Positions 53,021 through 61,040 of a DNA stretch of 64,000 nt are shown here, piece by piece (position 1 is the first letter of the stretch; each line of letters opens with the position of its first letter). The stretch spans positions 54,622 to 118,621 of the forward strand of contig CAZSQM010000005.1 in the NCBI GenBank assembly GCA_964609025.1, written 5' to 3'. The position numbers were made by a program, and so were the translations under genes. This DNA is from SIG307 sp964609025 (lineage in GTDB: Bacteria; Bacillota; Clostridia; Lachnospirales; Lachnospiraceae). The notes under the pieces were generated by a model that was not told the origin of the DNA, did no database searches, and was given only the letters and a program-made list of their open reading frames with translations.

Positions 53021-54184
53021 TCAGTCCTTATTCTCCTGCCTTTTCTTCGGCGGCTTCGGGCCCATAAACTGATAGAAATAGGTTTTCAGCATACCGTTAT
53101 AAATCTTGCGGTTCTTGTCCGCCTGTCTGCCAAAATACTTCTGTGCGTCTTCATAGGAGGTAATCATATAGCAGGACCAGCTGTCCAGAGAAGCAAACGC
53201 CGCTCCGAACTCCTTATACAGCGCCGGCAACGCCTTCTTCTCCTCCAGACGCTCTCCGTACGGCGGGTTGGTAATCACAAAGCCGTACTTTTTTGCATGA
53301 CTTAACTGGCTGACCGGGCGCTGCTGGAAATGAATGTAGTCCGAAACACCGGCATCCGTTGCGTTCTGCCTTGCCGCTTTTATCATATCCCCGTCGATAT
53401 CATAGCCCTGGATCTGCATAACGACATCCCGGCGAATCAAATCCTCCGCCTCATTCACCGCGTCATACCATGCTTTTTTCGGAACGAGATGCGTCCAGCT
53501 TTCCGCAAGAAACTCTCTGTTCATCCCCGGTGCAATCCTTGCTCCGATCATTGCCGCCTCAATCGGTATCGTGCCGCTGCCGCAGAACGGGTCTACCAGA
53601 ATGCGGTCTTCGCGCCATGGAGTCAGTAAAATCAATGCCGCTGCCAGCGTTTCCGTAATCGGTGCCTTGGAACTGAGCTTCCGGTACCCGCGCTTATGCA
53701 GCGATTCCCCGGAGGTATCCAGACCTACCGTCACTTCATCCTTCATAATCGACACACGCACCGGAAAAGCTGCACCGTCCTCCGGAAACCACTCCTTTTT
53801 ATAGCTCTGCTTTAAGCGTTCTACCATTGCCTTTTTCATAATGCGCTGGATGTCCGAAGGGCTGAACAATTTGCTCTTTACGGAATTTGCCTTTGTCACC
53901 CAGAACTTCCCGTTCTCCGGAATATAGCGTTCCCACGGAAGTGCTTTTGTCTTTTCAAACAGTTCCTCAAACGTGGTGGCGCGAAAACGTCCTACCACAA
54001 GCAACACCCTCTCGGTTGTCCGCAAAAAAAGATTCGCCCGGCTGACTGCCGCCGCATCCCCCAAAAAGCTTACCTTACCGTCCTCCGTGGACGTTATCTC
54101 ATAACCTAAGTCCGTAATCTCTTTCTTCAACACAGACTCCGTGCCAAAATGACACGGAGTCGTAAACTCAAACAATTCTGCCAT
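53021..54184 (-). CDS. THUMP-domain class I rRNA methyltransferase (RlmL-like)
   Basis: SAM-dependent RNA methyltransferase of 387 residues. An N-terminal ferredoxin-like part and THUMP domain (about 45-155) precede the Rossmann-type methylase. SAM-binding motif I VDPFCGSGTIPIEAAMIG lies near 195 and the catalytic NPPYGERL near 305. It matches the RlmL/YpsC group that makes N2-methylguanine in 23S rRNA. The C-terminus is a basic PKPPKKRQENKD tail. ATG follows an AGGAGA-like site after AAAGGA. Monocistronic. Confidence 0.9.
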   Translation of the reverse strand: MAELFEFTTPCHFGTESVLKKEITDLGYEITSTEDGKVSFLGDAAAVSRANLFLRTTERVLLVVGRFRATTFEELFEKTKALPWERYIPENGKFWVTKANSVKSKLFSPSDIQRIMKKAMVERLKQSYKKEWFPEDGAAFPVRVSIMKDEVTVGLDTSGESLHKRGYRKLSSKAPITETLAAALILLTPWREDRILVDPFCGSGTIPIEAAMIGARIAPGMNREFLAESWTHLVPKKAWYDAVNEAEDLIRRDVVMQIQGYDIDGDMIKAARQNATDAGVSDYIHFQQRPVSQLSHAKKYGFVITNPPYGERLEEKKALPALYKEFGAAFASLDSWSCYMITSYEDAQKYFGRQADKNRKIYNGMLKTYFYQFMGPKPPKKRQENKD

Positions 54185-54257
54185 TCCTTTGTCCTCTCTT
54201 AATTCACTTCGGTACTATCCTTTCTCATCTTACCATATCTTCCGCAAAATGGAAACT

Positions 54258-54557
54258 CTATTTTTGAAAACGTACATATGCCGCATACCCACCGCAAAGG
54301 CTGTATACCTGATATCCGGCGTGCCTCATACTCGCCGTGACGCCGGTACTTAAATTCCCTCTGTCACAATATAATACAATAACCCCTGTCTTCTGAAAGC
54401 AGTCGAAAAAACTTTGTTCCTCTTCATAGGGTACGGAAATTGCACCGGGAATATGCCCCTTTTTGTAATCCTCTTCCTCTCTGATATCAACAAGAATCAC
54501 GTTTCCTTTGCTTTGCAGCTTCCTTAGTTCGTCCATAGTTATCATATAACGGTACAT
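54258..54557 (-). CDS. Rhodanese-domain sulfurtransferase
   Basis: Single-domain rhodanese of 99 residues. The substrate-binding DIREEEDYKKGHIPGAISVP and active-site loop VLYCDRGNLSTGV with the persulfide-carrying cysteine are intact. It lacks a signal peptide. ATG lies behind GGGAGGAGGCGTG. It moves sulfane sulfur between thiol acceptors; the partner is unknown. It is on the same strand as, but not clearly in operon with, its neighbours. Confidence 0.88.
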   Translation of the reverse strand: MYRYMITMDELRKLQSKGNVILVDIREEEDYKKGHIPGAISVPYEEEQSFFDCFQKTGVIVLYCDRGNLSTGVTASMRHAGYQVYSLCGGYAAYVRFQK

Positions 54558-54644
54558 TTCTCACGCCTCCTCCCTGTCTGCATCGGGAAACAATTTCTCC
54601 CTGCTTCAGTATATGTAAAAGAAAGTCGTGAGTGCGTTCACACG

Positions 54645-54685
54645 CAAAAGCTGCTGCCTGCGCTACGGCAGACAGCAGCTCTTAC
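54645..54685 (-). terminator. Terminator after the Asn-rich gene
   Basis: AGCTGCTGTCTG pairs with CAGGCAGCAGCT around CCGTAGCG, followed by TTTGCGTG on the minus strand. Confidence 0.7.
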
Positions 54686-54698
54686 AAGTTCCGCTTTA

Positions 54699-54911
54699 CT
54701 AACGATTGTTCTCGTTTCTGTTCGCATTCTGAGCGCAGTTCCGGCAGTTCGTCTGGGAACGATTCTGGGAATTGTTCTGACTGTTGTCCTTCGTCATACC
54801 GTTCTGGCTGTTATTCTGGGAAGAATTTCTGGTGTTGCTGTTCTGAGAAGAATTCTTGTTGTTGTTCGAAGTAGAATTTCCTTCAAGGTTGTGCTCGTTA
54901 TTATAGGACAT
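54699..54911 (-). CDS. Small Asn/Ser/Gln-rich low-complexity protein
   Basis: Protein of 70 residues in which Asn, Ser and Gln make up more than half. It consists of repeated NSSQN and NNSQN blocks and one CRNC motif near residue 56. ATG follows AGGAGGTAAT, and a terminator follows the stop, so it looks expressed. No family recognised. Such composition is seen in some spore-coat or exosporium proteins, but nothing here proves that. It lies 66 bases downstream of terC. Confidence 0.6.
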   Translation of the reverse strand: MSYNNEHNLEGNSTSNNNKNSSQNSNTRNSSQNNSQNGMTKDNSQNNSQNRSQTNCRNCAQNANRNENNR

Positions 54912-54977
54912 AACATTACCTCCTGATAAACATTAAGTTTTCGGTTACAGGACATAGTATCCGCAGAAGGCTGCGAT

Positions 54978-55853
54978 TTATTCACTTTCTTTTTTTGTTG
55001 CAAGCATAGAAACCGCGATACTGATTAACAGTACCAACAGGATAAAACCAATGGCCAAGGCTGTGGAAACCGACAAATAAAACAGTTCCGCAAGCATTTT
55101 GATGCCGGTAAAAATGAGGATTACCCCAATGCCGTATTTTACATAAATAAACCGCTTTGCCAATTTTTCCAGACCGAAATACAACTGCCGCAGCCCCAAC
55201 ACCGCCAAAAGGTTCGACGTATATACAATAAGCGTATTTGTCGTTACGGAAAAAACCGCCGGCACGGAATCAATAGCAAAAATAATATCGGAAACCTCTA
55301 CTACAACCAACACCACAAACAGCGGCGTTGCACACCAGCGCTTTTTCCCGCCTTTGCGTGCCGCCTCCTTTAAAACAAAAAAATGTGAATCGCAGAAGCC
55401 CTCGGTCACCGGTACGAACCTCCGCACCGCTTTCATCCCCCAGTCAGTCCTTACCTCTTCTCCTCCGTTTTTTTGCTCTCCTATCATTTTTACCCCGTTT
55501 CCGATTAAGATTACGCCAAAGAAATATAAAATCCAGCCGAATCCGGAAACAACCGCAGCTCCCGACAGAATAAATACCATGCGAAGCAATGCCGCTCCGA
55601 TAATGCCATACCTTAGTACGCGATGCCGCAAATGCTCCGGCACCGAAAAAGCCGTAAAAATCGACATAAACACAAACAGATTATCCACGCTCAGACTAAG
55701 CTCGATTAAATAGCCGCCCAGAAAATCCAGCGCAATTTTCTGGCCCATCGTCAAAAACAGCAGAAAATCAATGAATAACGCAATTCCAATCCACATAAGC
55801 GCTCGCCCCGGAAGTTCATGTTTTCTTCTCCTTCTACTATATGCTTCTCTCAC
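54978..55853 (-). CDS. TerC-family integral membrane protein
   Basis: Membrane protein of 291 residues with about eight helices. TerC hallmarks are LSVDNLFVFMSIFTAFSVPE near 52, then FVLKEAARKGGKKRWCATPL and VVVEVSDIIFAIDSVPAVFS near 185, in which conserved Asp residues lie in the membrane. Family members export Mn2+ or take part in metal homeostasis and tellurium resistance. No yybP-ykoY manganese riboswitch was recognised upstream. The start is the ATG at 55853. Confidence 0.9.
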   Translation of the reverse strand: MREAYSRRRRKHELPGRALMWIGIALFIDFLLFLTMGQKIALDFLGGYLIELSLSVDNLFVFMSIFTAFSVPEHLRHRVLRYGIIGAALLRMVFILSGAAVVSGFGWILYFFGVILIGNGVKMIGEQKNGGEEVRTDWGMKAVRRFVPVTEGFCDSHFFVLKEAARKGGKKRWCATPLFVVLVVVEVSDIIFAIDSVPAVFSVTTNTLIVYTSNLLAVLGLRQLYFGLEKLAKRFIYVKYGIGVILIFTGIKMLAELFYLSVSTALAIGFILLVLLISIAVSMLATKKESE

Positions 55854-55943
55854 TCTCCTCTGACATAAATTATTTTATTTTGTTTTTCCATTTGTTTATA
55901 CTTTTTTAATTGCATTTTGGGGGCATATGAAATAGAATAAGAT

Positions 55944-55975
55944 TGTGTTAAAGATTCCCCTAAGTCTTTAGCACA
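55944..55975 (+). promoter_or_regulatory. Leader hairpin 1 upstream of the ABC-F gene
   Basis: TGTGTTAAAGA (55944-55954) pairs with TCTTTAGCACA (55965-55975). It precedes a terminator-like hairpin and the ABC-F gene on the + strand, a layout typical of transcription attenuation. Confidence 0.55.
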
Positions 55976-56014
55976 CTATATAACCCCTTATTAATATTTA
56001 TACTCCCCTCATGG

Positions 56015-56042
56015 AAAAGACTGCCTTCCCCGGCAGTCTTTT
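56015..56042 (+). terminator. Terminator-like hairpin in the ABC-F leader
   Basis: AAAAGACTGCC pairs perfectly with GGCAGTCTTTT around TTCCCC, then CGTTTTCC. No + strand gene ends upstream, so it is probably an attenuator for the ABC-F gene 160 bases downstream. No other gene is seen in 55854-56200. Confidence 0.65.
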
Positions 56043-56200
56043 CGTTTTCCGGGAAATGGTTCTGCTGTATTTTGTGTTCCCTCCTTCTTTTCCGCTTGCA
56101 AATCCTCCCATTTTTGGGTATAATAGGACTGTTTTAGTGCAGTCGCACTATAACAATGGTGCCGTTTTTACAGTTCCGCACCGGAAAGGATTTTTATCTC

Positions 56201-57754
56201 ATGAGTATTTTATGTGTTACTGATTTAACCCACGGCTTCGGCGACCGCACCCTGCTGAAAAATGTTTCTTTCCGCTTATTAAAAGGAGAGCATGTAGGAC
56301 TTGTCGGCGCTAACGGCGAGGGGAAATCCACGTTCTTTAATATTATTACCGGAAAGCTGATGCCGGATGAAGGGAAGGTCGAGTGGGCAAAGGACGTCCG
56401 TGTAGGGTATCTCGACCAGCACTCGGTTCTTACCCCGGGCATGACCATCCGCGATGTTCTAAAGTCCGCCTTTGAGTTCCTCTACGATGTGGAGGCACGC
56501 ATGACGGAACTCTGCGCCGCAATGGGCGAGGCCTCCGACGAGGAGCTTCCGGGTATGATGGAGGAGTTCGGAAACATTCAGGATTTGCTGGATGTTCACG
56601 ATTTTTATATTATTGATTCCAAGGTTGAAGAAATTGCCCATGCGTTCGGGCTGGACGCTATGGGGCTGGATACGGACGTTACCGCTCTCTCCGGCGGACA
56701 GCGCACCAAAGTTCTGCTGGCAAAGCTTTTGCTCGAAAAGCCGGATATTCTCCTTTTGGATGAGCCGACCAACTATCTGGATGCGGAACATATCGAATGG
56801 TTAAAGCGTTATCTGACGGATTACGAAAATGCTTTTATTTTGATTTCCCATGACATTCCGTTTTTAAACAGCGTCATCAATTTAGTGTATCATATGGAAA
56901 ACGGCGAACTGACCCGCTATGTCGGCGACTACACAAAGTTTGAGGAGGTTTACGCCGTAAAGAAGGCGCAGTTAGAGGCGGCCTATAAACGTCAGCAGCA
57001 GGAAATCAGCGAATTAAAGGACTTTGTTGCACGCAACAAGGCAAGGGTCGCCACCCGCAACATGGCAATGTCCCGCCAGAAGAAGCTGGACAAAATGGAG
57101 GTCATCGAGCTTGCCGCCGAACGTCCGAAGCCGGAGTTTCACTTTAAAGAAGCCAGAGCCGCAAGCCGCTATATTTTCCAGACGGAGGGGCTTGTCATCG
57201 GCTATGACGAACCGCTCTCCCGCTCCATTACCATTTCCATGGAGCGTGGTGAAAAGCTGGTATTAAAGGGTGCCAACGGCATCGGCAAGACGACCCTGTT
57301 AAAAAGTATTCTCGGCATTATCCCTCCCCTCTCCGGCAAGGTGGTGCTTGGCGACTACTTATACCCGGGCTATTTTGAACAGGAAATGACCGGTGCAAAA
57401 AACAACACCTGCATCGAGGAACTGTGGCAGGAATTTCCTTCCTATACCCAGTACGAAATCCGCTCCGCCCTTGCAAAATGCGGCCTTACCACCAAGCACA
57501 TTGAAAGTCAGGTCCGCGTTCTTTCCGGCGGCGAACAGGCAAAGGTACGCCTGTGTAAGCTCATCAATAAGGAAACCAATGTCCTTCTTTTGGACGAGCC
57601 GACAAATCACCTTGATGTAGATGCAAAGGACGAGTTGAAACGTGCCTTAACCGCCTATAAGGGAAGTATTCTTCTGATTTGTCACGAGCCGGAGTTCTAT
57701 GAAGACTTTGCAACGAGAGTTTTAGATTGCGGTTTGTGGTCGACGAAGGTGTGA
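56201..57754 (+). CDS. ABC-F family ATPase (YkpA/YbiT-like)
   Basis: ABC-F protein of 517 residues with two ATPase domains and no membrane part. It acts on ribosomes. First domain: Walker A GANGEGKST, signature LSGGQRTKVLLAKL, Walker B ILLLDEPTNYLD. The linker between (about 245-305) carries charged helices with KKAQLEAAYKRQQQEISELK. Second domain: GANGIGKTT, LSGGEQAKVRLCKL and VLLLDEPTNHLD. Both catalytic Glu are intact. ATG at 56201 follows GGAAAGGATTT. The leader has two hairpins suggestive of attenuation by translation stress. Subfamily call is tentative. Confidence 0.88.
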   Translation: MSILCVTDLTHGFGDRTLLKNVSFRLLKGEHVGLVGANGEGKSTFFNIITGKLMPDEGKVEWAKDVRVGYLDQHSVLTPGMTIRDVLKSAFEFLYDVEARMTELCAAMGEASDEELPGMMEEFGNIQDLLDVHDFYIIDSKVEEIAHAFGLDAMGLDTDVTALSGGQRTKVLLAKLLLEKPDILLLDEPTNYLDAEHIEWLKRYLTDYENAFILISHDIPFLNSVINLVYHMENGELTRYVGDYTKFEEVYAVKKAQLEAAYKRQQQEISELKDFVARNKARVATRNMAMSRQKKLDKMEVIELAAERPKPEFHFKEARAASRYIFQTEGLVIGYDEPLSRSITISMERGEKLVLKGANGIGKTTLLKSILGIIPPLSGKVVLGDYLYPGYFEQEMTGAKNNTCIEELWQEFPSYTQYEIRSALAKCGLTTKHIESQVRVLSGGEQAKVRLCKLINKETNVLLLDEPTNHLDVDAKDELKRALTAYKGSILLICHEPEFYEDFATRVLDCGLWSTKV

Positions 57755-57785
57755 GAACAAAGCTTTGACGCCCTACAAAGCGAAA

Positions 57786-57832
57786 AAACGGAACCGTACC
57801 GGCGGCATTTCCCGACCGATACAGTTCCGTTT
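57786..57832. terminator. Terminator between ABC-F and MerR genes
   Basis: AACGGAAC and GTTCCGTTT enclose an inner stem (ACCGG with CCGAT-like bases). It lies between convergent genes and has T-rich tails both ways. Confidence 0.6.
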
Positions 57833-58270
57833 CTACTTATGTGAGCTTTCATATATTTTTTGGATATCTTCCGGCATATCCTCCGGTTTCATAGCGCTTA
57901 ATCGTTCTTCATTCCCATCCTTCATTGCCTCCTCATAATACCAGCACTTGAATTTCAGCATATCCAACACCCGGTTCATACGCTCTATCTCCGCTTCCAC
58001 GATTTCCCGCTGTTTCAGAAAAAGCTCTCTGCGCTGAGGATAGGTTTCGCTTCCCAAAACGCACCACTGCATAAACTGCTTAATTGCCTTAATCTCTAAT
58101 CCGGATTTTTTCAGACATTCGATTACCCTCAATGCTTCAATTTCTTTTTCACTAAACTTTCTGATACCGGATTCTCTTTGCATATCAGGGAAAAGTCCCT
58201 CTTTATCATAATAGCGCAAAGTGGAAATCGGCAGCCCGAACATTTCTGACACTTGACCAATCGTATCCAT
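57833..58270 (-). CDS. MerR-family regulator (AdhR-like)
   Basis: Regulator of 145 residues. The N-terminal winged helix (IGQVSEMFGLPISTLRYYDK) is followed by a dimerisation coiled coil (about 80-115) and a C-terminal MKFKCWYYEEA-like tail. Cysteine 52 lies in RVIECLKKSGLEIKAIKQF, the position of the aldehyde-sensing cysteine of Bacillus AdhR. It is divergent from a Fe-ADH gene whose promoter has a MerR-type 19-base spacer. So it is probably an electrophile-responsive activator. Confidence 0.88.
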   Translation of the reverse strand: MDTIGQVSEMFGLPISTLRYYDKEGLFPDMQRESGIRKFSEKEIEALRVIECLKKSGLEIKAIKQFMQWCVLGSETYPQRRELFLKQREIVEAEIERMNRVLDMLKFKCWYYEEAMKDGNEERLSAMKPEDMPEDIQKIYESSHK

Positions 58271-58306
58271 ATAACAATCTCCTCGGTAAATTTTATAATT
58301 AAGGTA

Positions 58307-58337
58307 TTGACCTAAAGTCAGGTTTAGGTACTATACT
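58307..58337 (+). promoter_or_regulatory. MerR-type promoter of the Fe-ADH gene
   Basis: TTGACC (58307-58312) and TATACT (58332-58337) are 19 bases apart, the long spacing that MerR proteins correct by twisting the DNA. The dyad ACCTAAA-N6-TTTAGGT (58310-58329) lies inside the spacer. Confidence 0.88.
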
Positions 58338-58448
58338 TAGTTTAACAGAAAGAAAAGGGCCTGTCAAATTACTTCCGATGCTTTCGGAAGCTATTGTCCT
58401 GAAAAGGAAAGCTGACACGGAACAATCCATTTAAGAGGAGGAAAAACT

Positions 58449-59618
58449 ATGTTAGGAAATTTTACTTATTGTAATCCTACCAAACTTTATTTCGGAGAGG
58501 ATTCTCTGGACGCTTTGAATATTGAGCTTCCAAAGTACGGAAACAATGTTATTCTTATTTATGGCGGCGGCTCAATCAAAAGGAACGGAATCTATGATGC
58601 GGTAATCGAGATTCTAAGAAAGCAAAAAAAGAACGTTACGGAGCTGCCGGGGGTTATGCCGAACCCTACCCTTGCCAAACTGTATGAAGGTATTAAAGTC
58701 GCGCGAAAACAGCCCGTAGATTTCATTCTTGCCGTAGGCGGCGGCTCGGTTTGCGATTATGCGAAGGCTCTTTCCGTATCCGTAAACTGCCCGGAGGATC
58801 CGTGGAAAAAATACTACCTGCGTTTTGAAGAACCGGATTGTAAAACGATTCCTGTCGGATGCATTCTGACTATGGCCGGAACCGGCTCGGAAATGAATGC
58901 AGGCGCTGTAATTACCAATCAGGACACAAAGCAAAAAATCGGACATGTTTTTGCCGATGAGTCTGTTATGCCGAAATTCTCCATACTGAATCCGAACTTC
59001 ACGCTTACCCTGCCCTATGAGCAAATGACAGCAGGCATTTATGACATTTTCAACCATATTTGCGAGCAGTATTTCTCAGGCGAGGATGACAATACAAGTG
59101 ATTATATCAGTGAGGGACTCCTGCGTTCTCTCATTCATTCCAGCCGGGCAGCCATAAAAAATCCAAAGGATTACGAGGCTAGAAGCAATATTATGTGGAC
59201 GGCAACCTGGGCGCTGAATACGCTTGTAGCAAAAGGGAAATCCACAGACTGGATGGTACACATGCTGGGACAGGCAGTCGGCGGATTCACAAATGCGATA
59301 CACGGCTGTACCCTGTCTGCCGTATCTCTGCCGTATTACCGCTTTGTTATGCCCTACGGACTTGAAAAGTTTAGGCGTTTCGCAGTTAATGTATGGGGTA
59401 TCGGCACGGCAGGAAAGAGCGCTAAGGAAATTGCCCAAGAAGGGCTTGCCGCAATGGAGCATTGGATGAAAGAGCTCGGCGTTGCAATGAATCTTTCCGA
59501 CCTTGGTGTTACCTATGAAATGCTTGACGGCATTGCCCACAATGTTTTCGTTATGCCAGGCGGCTATAAGGTGCCGACCGGACAAGAAATCTTACAAATT
59601 CTTCGGGAGAGTATGTAA
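58449..59618 (+). CDS. Iron-containing alcohol dehydrogenase (BdhA/YqhD-like)
   Basis: Fe-dependent alcohol dehydrogenase of 389 residues that likely reduces aldehydes with NADPH or NADH. The cofactor motif AVGGGSVCDYAKAL is near residue 95. The metal ligands are D199 and H203 in GIYDIFNHICEQYF, H271 in WMVHMLGQAVGGF and H285 in NAIHGCTLS. ATG follows AGAGGAGGAAAAACT. The MerR-type promoter and divergent regulator suggest induction by aldehydes. It is convergent with the ALDH gene. Confidence 0.92.
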   Translation: MLGNFTYCNPTKLYFGEDSLDALNIELPKYGNNVILIYGGGSIKRNGIYDAVIEILRKQKKNVTELPGVMPNPTLAKLYEGIKVARKQPVDFILAVGGGSVCDYAKALSVSVNCPEDPWKKYYLRFEEPDCKTIPVGCILTMAGTGSEMNAGAVITNQDTKQKIGHVFADESVMPKFSILNPNFTLTLPYEQMTAGIYDIFNHICEQYFSGEDDNTSDYISEGLLRSLIHSSRAAIKNPKDYEARSNIMWTATWALNTLVAKGKSTDWMVHMLGQAVGGFTNAIHGCTLSAVSLPYYRFVMPYGLEKFRRFAVNVWGIGTAGKSAKEIAQEGLAAMEHWMKELGVAMNLSDLGVTYEMLDGIAHNVFVMPGGYKVPTGQEILQILRESM

Positions 59619-59632
59619 TGAAACAGCATATG

Positions 59633-61012
59633 TTAGCGCAAAAACATTCGTATCAGTTTCATGTAAAGCCCCCGATACGGCTGATAACGCATCGGTAAAT
59701 CCATCCATGTTTTTTTATCCACAATACTCTTTTTATGAGAAAATGTATCAAACCCGACCTTGCCGTGGTAAGCACCCATACCGCTCTCTCCGACACCGCC
59801 GAAGCCCATATTGCTCGTTGCCAGATGAATAATGGTATCGTTGACGCACCCGCCGCCGAATGTGCAGCGGGTGGTGACTTTGCGAATGATTCTCTTATCC
59901 TTAGCAAATACGTACAATGCAAGCGGACGCTGTCTTTCATTCACAATAGAAATCGCCTCGTCTATACTGTTGATTGTGACAATCGGCAGCACCGGTCCGA
60001 AAATTTCCTCCTGCATCACGGCATCCGAAAAGCTGACATCCCGCATTACCGTCGGCTCGATTTTTAAAGCCTCCTTATCCGCATTGCCGCCATGTACCAC
60101 TTTTTCCTTTGCTATCAATCCGCAGACGCGCGTAAAATGCTTTTCGTTGACCATCTTTCCGTAGGCTTCATTGGTAAGCGGGGTTTCTCCGAACTGACGT
60201 ACAATCTCTGCCTTCAAAGCTGCAATCAGCTCTTCCTGCACGCCCTTTTCGCATAAAATATAGTCCGGTGCCACACAGGTCTGACCGCAGTTGAGATACT
60301 TGCCGAATACAATCCGACGTGCCGCAAGCTTAATATCTGCACTGCCATCTACAATACACGGACTCTTTCCGCCAAGCTCCAGCGTTACCGGTGTCAAATG
60401 CTTTGCCGCCTGTGTCATCACTTCCTTCCCTACCGACTGGCTTCCGGTAAAGAAAATGTAATCAAACTTCTGCTGCAACAGGCAGGTATTCTCTGCTCTT
60501 CCGCCGGTCACAACCGCCACATATTCCGGAGGAAATACCCCTTCCAGCACCTCCTTCATCACTGCGCTTGTTGCCGGTGAATAGGCACTCGGTTTTACTA
60601 CCACGGTATTTCCTGCTGCAATGGCATCCACCAAAGGCTCCATTGTCAATAAAAACGGATAATTCCACGGACTCATAATCAGGGTCACACCGTACGGCAT
60701 CGGTTTTACGAAGCTTCTGGATGCAAACTGTGCAAGCGGAGTTGCCACCCTCTTTTCTCTTGCAAACCGCTTCATATGCTTTTGCATATAGGAAATCTCA
60801 CTTATCGTCAGCCCGATTTCACACATATAGGCTTCCTCACGGCTCTTTCCCAAATCTTTTTTAATGGCTGCCGCAATTTTCTCTTCGTTTTCCCGAATCG
60901 CATTCTTTAATTCGGCTAACGCCTTTTTGCGATTCGCTACCGAAAGTGTATCACCCGATAAAAAATATGCTCTCTGCTTCTCTACAATCGACTGTATCTG
61001 CTCCTGTTCCAT
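59633..61012 (-). CDS. Aldehyde dehydrogenase
   Basis: NAD(P)-dependent aldehyde dehydrogenase of 459 residues. The catalytic cysteine is C246 in NCGQTCVAPDY, the general-base glutamate E212 in VTLELGGKSPCIVDG. The Rossmann stretch is VVVKPSAYSPATSAV and the cofactor loop FTGSQSVGKEV. Its short length and Met-rich C-terminal (PMRYQPYRGLYMKLIRMFLR) resemble fatty-aldehyde-type membrane-linked enzymes. ATG at 61012 lies behind GGAGGAATAAC. It lies 28 bases after the upstream Fe-ADH gene in the same operon. Confidence 0.92.
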   Translation of the reverse strand: MEQEQIQSIVEKQRAYFLSGDTLSVANRKKALAELKNAIRENEEKIAAAIKKDLGKSREEAYMCEIGLTISEISYMQKHMKRFAREKRVATPLAQFASRSFVKPMPYGVTLIMSPWNYPFLLTMEPLVDAIAAGNTVVVKPSAYSPATSAVMKEVLEGVFPPEYVAVVTGGRAENTCLLQQKFDYIFFTGSQSVGKEVMTQAAKHLTPVTLELGGKSPCIVDGSADIKLAARRIVFGKYLNCGQTCVAPDYILCEKGVQEELIAALKAEIVRQFGETPLTNEAYGKMVNEKHFTRVCGLIAKEKVVHGGNADKEALKIEPTVMRDVSFSDAVMQEEIFGPVLPIVTINSIDEAISIVNERQRPLALYVFAKDKRIIRKVTTRCTFGGGCVNDTIIHLATSNMGFGGVGESGMGAYHGKVGFDTFSHKKSIVDKKTWMDLPMRYQPYRGLYMKLIRMFLR

Positions 61013-61040
61013 GTTATTCCTCCATTTTAGCATTCTTTAT

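Noticed and set aside
55854..56010. yybP-ykoY manganese riboswitch before terC
   Set aside because: A GAGGGGAGTA-like stretch occurs, but the paired, conserved partner elements are missing and its position far upstream does not fit.
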